Origin: a virus
Length of the DNA: 64,000 nucleotides
Reading direction: 5' to 3' (one strand)
IMG/VR virus record: IMGVR_UViG_3300032268_000973
Coordinates: 62,001-126,000 of that record
This document shows, one piece after another, positions 37,489 to 45,341 of the stretch (position 1 is its first letter; the number at the start of each line of letters is the position of its first letter). Under the pieces are notes generated by a model. It made no database searches. It was not told the origin of the DNA and saw only the letters and a list, made by a program, of their open reading frames with translations. The translations under genes were made by a program, and so were the position numbers.

Positions 37489-38460
37489 TTATGTGTTGTT
37501 AGCGTATCCTAAAGGAAATCCGTTTCGAAACTCAGAAATCATTTTTGGTAAAAGCATTTGATATGTTTTTATAAGTTCCCCAATCCCTTCGTTGAGAGAA
37601 TACTCGGGGGACCATCCAGCACTTTCAATTTTTTTATTCGAAACAATGTAGTCTCTCTTATCGGGATCCTCGTAATAATCGGAATAAGAAATTGAGAAAT
37701 CTGGAATGTGTTGTTTGATTATCTGTAATAACTCTTGTTTATTGAGATTAGCATCACTCAAACCAACATTATAAATGTTTTTTTTCATCTTTTCATAGTT
37801 CTCCAATGAGAATAAAAAAACGTTGGCAACATCTTGAATGTGTATAAAATTTCGTTTGAAATGCTTCTCAAAAACAACGATATACTTATCAGTCATTGCC
37901 TTGTAAACAAATTCGTTGACCAATAAATCCGTTCTCATCCTTGGGGAAGATCCGAATACAGTTGCTAGTCTGAAACAAATTGCATCTGTATTTTCCATCA
38001 ACAAATTTTCAGCGGCACACTTAGATTCACCATAAACAGAAATAGGGTTCAAAGGGGAATCTTCGGTGCATTCTGAACTATCCGATCCAATACCGTATCC
38101 ACTATTAGTGTTAGGGAAAAGAATTTTTTTACCTTTATTTTTTGTGAATTCAACAATATTGACAATCTGTTTATAATTTATGTCCCAAGCTGAAATAGGA
38201 TCAGAAGAACAAGCAGGAAATCCCACTAATGCGGCTAATGGAATGATTACCTCATTCTCGTCGCATAATTTTTCTAATAGCTTAACATTTCTAACATCTC
38301 CGTAAACAAAGTTGAAATTTTTATTTGTGACTTGTGGAAGAAGTGAAATTTGATTAAAAATTAACTTATCCAGTACAGTTACTTTATGGCCTTTAGATAA
38401 TAACCTTTCAGTTAGAACCGATCCAAGATAACCTGCACCCCCTGTTATTAGTATTTTCAT
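37489..38460 (-). CDS. NAD-dependent epimerase/dehydratase (extended SDR)
   Basis: 323 residues, first gene of the minus-strand operon. GGAGYLG loop, PLAALVGFPACSSDP, NTNSGYG and a complete YGESK active site, followed by FRLATVFG and FIHIQDVANV. All catalytic residues are present. The PLAALVGFP-type signature resembles a group of dehydratase/epimerase SDRs of surface-sugar clusters. It likely supplies the keto-sugar used by the RmlC-like and ThDP enzymes downstream. Confidence 0.85.
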   Translation of the reverse strand: MKILITGGAGYLGSVLTERLLSKGHKVTVLDKLIFNQISLLPQVTNKNFNFVYGDVRNVKLLEKLCDENEVIIPLAALVGFPACSSDPISAWDINYKQIVNIVEFTKNKGKKILFPNTNSGYGIGSDSSECTEDSPLNPISVYGESKCAAENLLMENTDAICFRLATVFGSSPRMRTDLLVNEFVYKAMTDKYIVVFEKHFKRNFIHIQDVANVFLFSLENYEKMKKNIYNVGLSDANLNKQELLQIIKQHIPDFSISYSDYYEDPDKRDYIVSNKKIESAGWSPEYSLNEGIGELIKTYQMLLPKMISEFRNGFPLGYANNT

Positions 38461-38540
38461 TCTGAAATAATGATTAAATTATCCCGAAAGTCAATTTTTT
38501 TTTCTGAAAAATTGATTATTCTTATAATAGAAGTTTAGAG
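38461..38540. promoter_or_regulatory. Divergent control region between two operons
   Basis: 80 bases separate the divergent starts at 38460 (-) and 38541 (+). It holds a 9-base inverted repeat with a 7-base loop (TCAATTTTT at 38491-38499, AAAAATTGA at 38507-38515), suited to a regulator site or hairpin. TTCTTATAAT near 38519 resembles TTCTTATAAT at 63677 upstream of the last gene and may be a plus-strand promoter box. Confidence 0.35.
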
Positions 38541-40208
38541 ATGAATATACTTGGAATATCTGCATTTTATCACGATTCATCCGCGTGTCTTTTTAAGGAC
38601 GGGGAATTGGTATTTGCTTGCGAAGAAGAGAAATTTACAGGAATCAAACACGACAGTTCTTTCCCTAGTCAAACTATAAATTACATCTTGGATCATTATG
38701 GGATCAGTTATGATGACATCGATGTTGTGTGTTATTATGAGGACTTAGACTTGAAATTCAAAAGGATCATAGCAAACTTCAAACGAAATTTTTTTAAATC
38801 TCCGAAATATTGTTTTAGATCAATATTCAAATTTTTGGAGACTAAGAAAAAGTTGAAAAAATTCTTAGAACCTTTTAAAGGGAGAATATTTTTTTCTGAA
38901 CATCATTCATCTCACCAGTATTATTCTTTCTTTTCTTCTGAATTCGAGAAGGCAATTTGTTTATCTATTGATGGTGTTGGCGAAATTGATACCTTAACCT
39001 TTGGAGTTGCAAATGGTGAAAATATTTCATACCACAGTTTAGGACAATATCCTCATTCTTTAGGATTATACTATTCGTGTATGACATCGTTCTTGGGATT
39101 TAAACCAAATGAAGGAGAATATAAATTGATGGGTCTAGCTCCATACGGTGATCCTACTTTGTATATAGAAAAAATACGGGAATTGATATCGTTTAAAAAT
39201 GGGGAATTAATTTGTAACATGAATTTATTTTCTTGGGATCAATCGGATAAGTTAATGTTTGGGGAAAAACTTATGGAACACTTATCTATGACACCAAGAA
39301 TGACGGAAGAAGCTATAACACAAGATCACAAAAATTTGGCAGCCTCGGTTCAACTTAGATATGAAGAAGTTTTGTTTGATGTAATTGAACACCTTGAAGT
39401 ATTAGGGTGTCAAAATCTTTGTTTAGGTGGTGGATCTGCATATAACGGAACTGCAAATGGTAAAATAACTTCTAACTCTCTTATCGATAAAATTTGGATT
39501 CCACCTGCACCTTCAGATGCAGGTTCCTGTATAGGGGCTGTTTTGAATTATTTGGTGAATAATAAGATAGTAACAAACAGATTATATAAGAGTCCTTTTC
39601 TTGGACCTAAATACGAATCAGAAATTTTTGTAAAAGGATTAAAGAATTATGAAGTAGAAGAAATTGAGTCCTCACAAAAATTATTCGAAATAGTTGCGAA
39701 AGAAATTTATGAAGGGAAAATTATCGGGTGGTATCGAGACAGAATCGAGTTTGGAGCACGAGCTTTAGGAAACCGATCTATATTAGCGGACCCAACGAGG
39801 TCTGATATGAAATCAAGGATAAACAAAGTAATAAAGAAGAGAGAGGGGTTCAGGCCATTTGCTCCAATGGTTATACAAGAAAAGCAAAAGAAATATTTTG
39901 ATGTAATTGATGATGTACCCTATATGAACCAAATTGTGAAAGTTAAGAAAAAATACTCAAAAAAATTAAGTGCGGTAGTCCATGTTGATGGAACCTCTCG
40001 GATTCAAACTGTGTATAAAGATAATTCAGTTTACAATTTACTCACTGAATTCGAAAAACTTAGTGGAGTACCAGTACTACTCAATACATCATTTAATGTA
40101 AAAGATAAAACTATGGTTTTAACCCCCCAAGACGCTATTGATACATTCGAAGACACGGAATTGGATTTATTAATAATTGATAATTATATTATAAAGAAAC
40201 GTTTATGA
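38541..40208 (+). CDS. Carbamoyltransferase, NodU/CmcH family
   Basis: 555 residues, near full family length. The N-terminal ASKHA-type domain starts with ILGISAFYHDSSACLF and CEEEKFTGIKHD, continues with SEHHSSHQYYSFF and ICLSIDGVGEIDT, and includes LGGGSAYNGTANGK. The C-terminal domain has WYRDRIEFGARALGNRSILADP and REGFRPFAPMV. The family makes carbamoyl-adenylate from carbamoyl phosphate and ATP and transfers the carbamoyl group to a sugar or antibiotic hydroxyl. All major motifs look intact. It overlaps a 38-residue gene by 4 bases. Confidence 0.92.
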   Translation: MNILGISAFYHDSSACLFKDGELVFACEEEKFTGIKHDSSFPSQTINYILDHYGISYDDIDVVCYYEDLDLKFKRIIANFKRNFFKSPKYCFRSIFKFLETKKKLKKFLEPFKGRIFFSEHHSSHQYYSFFSSEFEKAICLSIDGVGEIDTLTFGVANGENISYHSLGQYPHSLGLYYSCMTSFLGFKPNEGEYKLMGLAPYGDPTLYIEKIRELISFKNGELICNMNLFSWDQSDKLMFGEKLMEHLSMTPRMTEEAITQDHKNLAASVQLRYEEVLFDVIEHLEVLGCQNLCLGGGSAYNGTANGKITSNSLIDKIWIPPAPSDAGSCIGAVLNYLVNNKIVTNRLYKSPFLGPKYESEIFVKGLKNYEVEEIESSQKLFEIVAKEIYEGKIIGWYRDRIEFGARALGNRSILADPTRSDMKSRINKVIKKREGFRPFAPMVIQEKQKKYFDVIDDVPYMNQIVKVKKKYSKKLSAVVHVDGTSRIQTVYKDNSVYNLLTEFEKLSGVPVLLNTSFNVKDKTMVLTPQDAIDTFEDTELDLLIIDNYIIKKRL

Positions 40209-40321
40209 AAAAGTTAATTTTATGGATCAAAAGTAAAATTTCTGATTACAAAAGAAAAAAAAGATTTAAGAAAAAAATCGAAGAATTGAGGAAAAGAGAC
40301 CCATTTATCTACAATCATTAA
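40205..40321 (+). CDS. 38-residue basic partner of the carbamoyltransferase
   Basis: The ATG overlaps the carbamoyltransferase stop (ATGA) and the frame ends with TAA at 40319. The protein is Lys/Arg-rich, with a short hydrophobic start (KKLILWIKSKI) and the end LRKRDPFIYNH. I recall small proteins ending in RDPFIY beside carbamoyltransferases in other gene clusters; this is memory and not a search result. The conserved position argues for a real gene, perhaps an activator or membrane tether. Confidence 0.7.
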   Translation: MKKLILWIKSKISDYKRKKRFKKKIEELRKRDPFIYNH

Positions 40322-40326
40322 TTTTT

Positions 40327-40821
40327 ATGAGTCAAGTTTTTTTCACAGATAACGAATGTGATGAGATAATTTCATTATCAACCAAATTAAAAACCCATCA
40401 TTCGAGTGAATGGTGGATGGGGGACAAAACGAGTTATTTTGCTTGGCACATAGAAAAAAATGAGGAAACAAAATGGATATTCGATAGACTTACATTATTT
40501 TTATCTAAAAATACCAATTTCAAACTATTAAAAGATATTGATATGATTCATTTACAAAATGTAAAACAGGGTCATGGGTTCGAACCACATATTGATAAAC
40601 ATAGTGAGTATAACATTGGAGTTTGTTTGAATATCGATTATGAGGGGGGAGAACTGATATGTCATGATTATAAATTATATATCCCCAAAATAAAAGGGCT
40701 TATCTATTCCTTTTATGGAACTCAGTTACATGAAGTAAAGAAAGTTTTATCAGGAGAACGGTGGTCGTTGATCGCATTTCTCGACAATACTATTATTGAA
40801 AGAAAAAAAGGTCTTATTTGA
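40327..40821 (+). CDS. Fe(II)/2-oxoglutarate oxygenase, prolyl-4-hydroxylase-like
   Basis: 164 residues. The order is MIHLQNVKQGHGFEPHID (His-x-Asp metal ligands), VCLNIDYEGGELICHD, IYSFYGTQLHEVKKV (distal His) and GERWSLIAFL (Arg for 2-oxoglutarate). All four key residues are present. This is the minimal P4H-type fold. Targets could be a sugar hydroxylation or prolines in the Thr-Pro linkers of the phage fibres; the sequence does not decide. Confidence 0.8.
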   Translation: MSQVFFTDNECDEIISLSTKLKTHHSSEWWMGDKTSYFAWHIEKNEETKWIFDRLTLFLSKNTNFKLLKDIDMIHLQNVKQGHGFEPHIDKHSEYNIGVCLNIDYEGGELICHDYKLYIPKIKGLIYSFYGTQLHEVKKVLSGERWSLIAFLDNTIIERKKGLI

Positions 40822-40868
40822 CCATAACAATTATCAAATATCAAACAACGGGGATTAAATCTTTCCAG

Positions 40869-40876
40869 ATATTTAT
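40869..40876 (+). promoter_or_regulatory. Candidate phage promoter motif ATATTTAT
   Basis: ATATTTAT lies 13 bases before the ATG of the Hint protein, in a 68-base gap. Same core as the motifs near 4023, 8658, 56188 and 56109. Confidence 0.3.
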
Positions 40877-40889
40877 CTAAAAAAACATA

Positions 40890-43625
40890 ATGAAAGGAAC
40901 ATTATTTTCAGCCGATTTTGTAAAAGATTCTAATGGTAATTTAAGATTATTAGAGTTGAACACCGACACTGGATTCATAGACCAAGAGTTGGTGAATTTC
41001 AACTTCGATGAATTCTTAACAGTTTTATCATCAAATAATCTCACTACTTTAGATATTATTTACAAACCATACTTACATATTGATTTTGTGAATAAACTCA
41101 TTGAGGAGGTTAATACCAATCTCCCATCAGTAACAACGGTCAATCTACACGATGAGAATATCAACTCTATCTATCCAACATCCGTAATGGATAATGGAGA
41201 TAACTTTATACTAAGAATTGCCTACGATGAGTCTGCAATTTTTGATAGTACTTATTGTAAAAATAGACTAAATGTCTATAATCTTTTCACCGAAAATTCA
41301 ATTACTGATAATTGTGTTGCCTATTATCATTCCTCCGCTTTAGGAACATTCAACACTCTGGACAAAGAAATAAATGATAGTAATATTCCAGATGTTACAA
41401 TGAAAGACATTAACGAGTCTTTTAATCCGATTGATTTTTTCAAACTTGGTGGAAGTGGAACCCCCGAAGAGAAATGGGATAATTTTATTGCAGCAAATAG
41501 CAGTGATGATAAGTTGATAGAACAATATCATTTTCATTCGAGCGTTCCCGATTCTGATGGACACATGACTTCTATCAGGTATTTTGGTTTAGTATACGGA
41601 CCGAATTTGGATGTTATTACTCTACACACTTATAAAATTAGTGCTATATTCGAGTTGCCATCTACTATAGATTTTGATCCTGACACAAATAAGATTCAAG
41701 ATCAACATTACTATGAGTATACAACAAACTTTGTAAAAAGTGATTCTGGTGGAATTTTATCCAAACATGAAGTTCTAATGGACGATGATTCTTGGATAGA
41801 AATATCTCAGATACAAGTGGGTGAAACTATCAAGTCTTATTATGTTAGTGGATCTCCACAAAGCGAATCAGATTTAAACTCTCTGACATGGAATTATGAC
41901 GGAGGTCAATTTCCTATTGGATCATACATAACAACTTCTGATGTAATTTTCAAGGATGTTCAAACTATGAAGTATGGAGCTATGATGGAGATGGTTGTGG
42001 ATAGTGATTCGTTATTTTCGGGAATAAATAAAAAATATTTAGTTTTTGATAGTTTAACAAACAAAAGTAGTTTCAAGTTTATTTCAGAAATAAATGCAGT
42101 TACCGATTCACTTTACGACTTGGATGGAAACTTGATACAAGTTGATGAACTAAATTTTTATGTATCAACAGATAAAAATTTGACTTTTGTTGAAATAGAT
42201 GTTGAAGATACTGACACATATATAATAAATGGATCCACGGCTTTCCACAGTCTTGTATCTCACAACTCTCCTTGTTTTGTTGCAGGAACAAAGGTTATGA
42301 TGGAAGATGGGTCAACAAAAAATATTGAAGATGTTGTCGTTGGAGATATCGTCATGTCTTTTGATTTCAAAAATGACGAGGTAAGGGCTAGCAAGGTCAA
42401 TAATATTTTTTCAAAGAAGGTTAGTAAAATAGTAACCTACGAGTTTGATAATGGAGGTATTTTGAAGGCAACTTTAGATCACCCATTATTTGTGAATGGA
42501 AAAGGATGGTCCTCCTATGATAATGAGCTTTCAAATAGTTTATATAATATTGGAGAGGAGGTTCATAAAATAGAGGAAGGAGATTCGGTAAAATTATTGA
42601 ACAAAGATGTTAATTTGATTAAAATGACAATTTCTGATGAGGAAATAAAAGTCTTTAATTTATCAGACGTTGAGGTAAATCATAATTATTTCGCAAATGA
42701 TGTCTTAGTCCACAATAGAGCTTGTTTTGTTGAGGGGACTCTTATCGAGATGGGAGACGGATCTCAAAAACCAATCGAACAAATTGAAGTCGGTGACATC
42801 GTTGTATCATGGAATGTATTGGATAACACAAAGGAAAATCAAAAAGTTACTAATTTAATAAAACCAATTCATGATGATTTGGTTAAGTATACTTTTGATA
42901 ATGGTACGGAAATCGTTTGTACATTTGATCACCCATTCTTTGTTAATGGATTTAATTTATCTTCATACTCTCCATTACTCACGAATGAAAGATACAGCTT
43001 CAATGAAAAAGTGAGTGAAATAGAATTAGGGGATAGCGTTAATTTGATAAATGGAGAAAATAGTAGAATTGTTTCGATTGAAGAATTAGAAACCAAACCA
43101 ACCCAAACTTATATTTTTGAAGTCGAAAATAATCATAATTTCTACGCTAATGGTATTTTAACACATAATAAGGCATGTTTTGTAAATGGAACTAAAGTTT
43201 TGATGGGAGATGGTACCGAAAAAGGAATCGAAGAAATCGTGATTGGAGACACAGTAATTTCTTATAATGAAGATCTACATGTGTTGGAGGAAAAAAAGGT
43301 TGTTGACGTTAATTCACCAATTCATGATGATTTGGTCGAGTATGTTTTTTCTGATGGGAAAACTATAATTTCAACTTACGACCACCCATATTATATTGAA
43401 GGGTTAAAATTAGCATCATACAAACCTAGTTGGACAAACGAACGATACCAATTACCTGATGTTACCGAAATAAAAGTTGGGGATAAATTATATACCTCTA
43501 ATGGTAAAACTGTAGAAATATTATCAATAAGAGAACTTGAAAGAATAAACACTCAGACTCATATCATATCTGTCGATGGAAATCGGAATTTTTATGCAAA
43601 TGGGATTTTAGTACATAACAAATAA
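40890..43625 (+). CDS. Protein with three tandem Hint (intein-like) domains plus one degenerate copy
   Basis: 911 residues. Residues 1-290 are an unrecognised N-terminal region (starts MKGTLFSADFV; LRLLELNTDTGF follows). A degenerate Hint-like unit seems to run from about 292 (HEVLMDDDSWIEISQIQVGE) to SHNS near 460 and lacks the starting Cys. Three full Hint domains then follow back to back, starting at C462, C612 and C763, about 150 residues each. Each has CFVxGT, DG-x2-K-I-E-x4-GD, a DHPxFxxG block and a C-terminal N(F/Y)(Y/F)ANxxLxHN. Junctions are HNSPC, HNRAC and HNKAC, and the last ends in HNK at the stop. Such domains cleave or splice peptide bonds. With no typical +1 Ser/Cys/Thr at two junctions, cleavage is likelier than splicing. 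Confidence 0.85.
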   Translation: MKGTLFSADFVKDSNGNLRLLELNTDTGFIDQELVNFNFDEFLTVLSSNNLTTLDIIYKPYLHIDFVNKLIEEVNTNLPSVTTVNLHDENINSIYPTSVMDNGDNFILRIAYDESAIFDSTYCKNRLNVYNLFTENSITDNCVAYYHSSALGTFNTLDKEINDSNIPDVTMKDINESFNPIDFFKLGGSGTPEEKWDNFIAANSSDDKLIEQYHFHSSVPDSDGHMTSIRYFGLVYGPNLDVITLHTYKISAIFELPSTIDFDPDTNKIQDQHYYEYTTNFVKSDSGGILSKHEVLMDDDSWIEISQIQVGETIKSYYVSGSPQSESDLNSLTWNYDGGQFPIGSYITTSDVIFKDVQTMKYGAMMEMVVDSDSLFSGINKKYLVFDSLTNKSSFKFISEINAVTDSLYDLDGNLIQVDELNFYVSTDKNLTFVEIDVEDTDTYIINGSTAFHSLVSHNSPCFVAGTKVMMEDGSTKNIEDVVVGDIVMSFDFKNDEVRASKVNNIFSKKVSKIVTYEFDNGGILKATLDHPLFVNGKGWSSYDNELSNSLYNIGEEVHKIEEGDSVKLLNKDVNLIKMTISDEEIKVFNLSDVEVNHNYFANDVLVHNRACFVEGTLIEMGDGSQKPIEQIEVGDIVVSWNVLDNTKENQKVTNLIKPIHDDLVKYTFDNGTEIVCTFDHPFFVNGFNLSSYSPLLTNERYSFNEKVSEIELGDSVNLINGENSRIVSIEELETKPTQTYIFEVENNHNFYANGILTHNKACFVNGTKVLMGDGTEKGIEEIVIGDTVISYNEDLHVLEEKKVVDVNSPIHDDLVEYVFSDGKTIISTYDHPYYIEGLKLASYKPSWTNERYQLPDVTEIKVGDKLYTSNGKTVEILSIRELERINTQTHIISVDGNRNFYANGILVHNK

Positions 43626-43633
43626 TATAAAAA

Positions 43634-43786
43634 ATGGACGTTTCAAAACACCCTCAACTTTACAAAAAAAAACCGCTCAGCGAAGTAAAAAATAGAACAA
43701 CATCTCAGTTATCTACAACCGAAAAACAACGAATCGATAGTGTGATTGGTAAATTTTTTGAGTTGTTCGTGAACAAACATCTGTAA
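43634..43786 (+). CDS. 50-residue protein between Hint and SET genes
   Basis: ATG at 43634, stop TAA at 43784-43786 overlapping the ATG of the SET gene (TAATG). 50 residues, basic, with a Ser/Thr-rich middle and a C-terminal amphipathic helix (IDSVIGKFFELFVNKHL). The start-stop coupling and lack of other coding space support it as real. No family recognised. Confidence 0.6.
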   Translation: MDVSKHPQLYKKKPLSEVKNRTTSQLSTTEKQRIDSVIGKFFELFVNKHL

Positions 43787-44223
43787 TGGATCCATACGAT
43801 TACATAAAAGATTGTGTTTTTGTAAAACTTAAGCCAAGTAAAATTTCAGGAATAGGAGTCTTTGCAATCAAAGATATTCCTAAGGATACAATCTTGTTTC
43901 AAACTTGGGAGGGTGAGACTGGATTTTACCCAATTAGTCAAAACCAATTGAACGAATTGGATGATGAAGTACGTCGACATATTCAAGATTTATTCATATA
44001 TTCTTCAGATTTCCCAAAAGATACTAACATTTATGTAAAATTAACAAATGGTTGTCATTGGGTTTATACTAATCCGTACCTATTCATTAACAGTGGATAT
44101 TATGAAAATAAATCAAACGTTGATAAAGATGGTATGAACTCTTTGAGATTTATAAAAAAAGGGGAAGAGTTACTTAGTAACTACCCAAGATATGAAAAAA
44201 TGATTAAGAAAATTTTAATATAA
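43786..44223 (+). CDS. SET-domain protein (putative protein lysine methyltransferase)
   Basis: 145 residues, essentially a bare SET domain. KISGIGVFAIKDIPKDT is the N-terminal SET strand pair; the pseudoknot segment FINSGYYENKSNV corresponds to the usual NHSCxPN, with NSG instead of NHS; FIKKGEELLSNYPR gives GEEL-x3-Y with the catalytic Tyr. These enzymes use SAM to methylate lysine side chains. The His of NHS, which contacts SAM, is changed, so activity is uncertain. In a phage the target could be a virion or host protein. Confidence 0.82.
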   Translation: MDPYDYIKDCVFVKLKPSKISGIGVFAIKDIPKDTILFQTWEGETGFYPISQNQLNELDDEVRRHIQDLFIYSSDFPKDTNIYVKLTNGCHWVYTNPYLFINSGYYENKSNVDKDGMNSLRFIKKGEELLSNYPRYEKMIKKILI

Positions 44224-44811
44224 ATGGAAATAATTAAACTTTCAAACCAAGAAATTGTTTACAAAAGTCGATACAGTGGAGTTTATAATAAAAATGATTT
44301 TTTATTAAGGTTTGAACAGAATAAAAAAATTTCAACTATTCCTGAAGACAATTCTATATGGATAGAATTTGAATGTGATGAATTCAACTCAATTGATTCT
44401 TTTATCATGAATTTGATTGAAAAAGAAATTGCGAAAGAAAGTTTCAACTATTACGCTAAACATAGTTGGGTTTATACTCAAAAAAAAGGGTTTGATATGA
44501 CTTACATGCATCAACATTTGATACTACATTCAAGCACCAACCGATCACTCATCAAGTCTGATTATACATTTACGTTTTATGTTCAACAACCTAAAAATTT
44601 GATTGGTGATGAAGGGAAAATAATATTTCAAACAAAAGATGGTGTATTACATAAATTTTTACCAGAAGAAATGGATATTTTTATATTTCCTGCTAATATG
44701 CTTCATACCGCAGTACCAACGCCACTTCATGATGAATTTAGGGTGGTTTATGCTGGAAACTTTGCGTATAATTTTTTTGATAAAAAAACTAACAATTTGA
44801 ATCTAATTTGA
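44224..44811 (+). CDS. Putative 2-oxoglutarate/Fe(II) oxygenase, paralogue of the gene at 16136
   Basis: 195 residues, starting directly after the SET stop. YMHQHLILHSS (proximal His cluster), YTFTFYVQQPKNLIGDEG, PEEMDIFIFPANMLHTAVP (distal His) and FRVVYAGNFAYNF (Arg) follow the jelly-roll oxygenase order and align with the protein at 16136-16687. The first metal motif is HQH here and HTHQ there, so the exact ligands need a structure. Likely hydroxylase acting on an intermediate of the cluster. Confidence 0.6.
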   Translation: MEIIKLSNQEIVYKSRYSGVYNKNDFLLRFEQNKKISTIPEDNSIWIEFECDEFNSIDSFIMNLIEKEIAKESFNYYAKHSWVYTQKKGFDMTYMHQHLILHSSTNRSLIKSDYTFTFYVQQPKNLIGDEGKIIFQTKDGVLHKFLPEEMDIFIFPANMLHTAVPTPLHDEFRVVYAGNFAYNFFDKKTNNLNLI

Positions 44812-44891
44812 ATTAAAAATGATTATACTTCATCGGGGTAGATGATATTTTTAATATTTCATTTTGGAAAAATAAATTCAATTAAAGTTAT
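44812..44891 (+). other. Short non-coding gap inside the plus-strand block
   Basis: 80 bases, AT-rich, no ORF and no tRNA-like fold seen. It breaks an otherwise overlapping run of genes and may hold an internal promoter; no TATTTAT core is present. Confidence 0.4.
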
Positions 44892-45341
44892 ATGATAAAA
44901 TACATAAATTCATTTTTGGATGATTGGGAAGTAAATTACTTTATCGACTTATTAACTAACTCTGAAATATCGTATCATGAAGATGATGTTTATAAGTTTT
45001 ATTTTTTGAATTTAATCAATTTAGAACTAAAGACAAAAAAATTCGAAAGCTTTGTCTTCAACAAATTTCGGATACAGATGACAAATGAAACTATTGATCA
45101 AATTGAGGCTTCTCATGGGCATTCAAATCCGTGGTCATTTGTAATTTTTTTAAATGAAAACTTCTTGGGAGGAGAAATTGTTTTTGGCAATAGACTATTT
45201 CTTCCAAAGAAAGGTGATATGATTTATTTTTCGGGAAATGAGAAACACTCCGTAAAAAATTGTGTTGGAAATAGATATACCTTAGTTGGGTTTATGTCAA
45301 ATAATCCTCTGAATATAGAAGATAGTAAATCAATTATTTAA
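44892..45341 (+). CDS. Small Fe(II)/2-oxoglutarate oxygenase, P4H-like
   Basis: 149 residues. An N-terminal YINSFLDDWEVNYFIDLL helix region, then EASHGHSNPWSFVIFLN, FLGGEIVFG, LPKKGDMIYFSGNEKHSV and NRYTLVGFM reproduce the minimal P4H fold. The proximal ligands read His-x-His rather than His-x-Asp, while the distal His and the Arg are present. It may bind iron differently or be inactive. It is a distant paralogue of the 164-residue protein at 40327. The next gene starts directly after its stop. Confidence 0.7.
   Translation: MIKYINSFLDDWEVNYFIDLLTNSEISYHEDDVYKFYFLNLINLELKTKKFESFVFNKFRIQMTNETIDQIEASHGHSNPWSFVIFLNENFLGGEIVFGNRLFLPKKGDMIYFSGNEKHSVKNCVGNRYTLVGFMSNNPLNIEDSKSII

Noticed and set aside
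40890-43625. True protein-splicing intein inside a gene
   Set aside because: Hint domains sit in tandem at the C-terminal end with no C-extein after the last one, and two junctions lack a Ser/Cys/Thr directly after Asn.
44812-44891. tRNA or small RNA gene in the gap
   Set aside because: No cloverleaf or conserved T-loop (GGTTCGAATC) could be found in this or other gaps.
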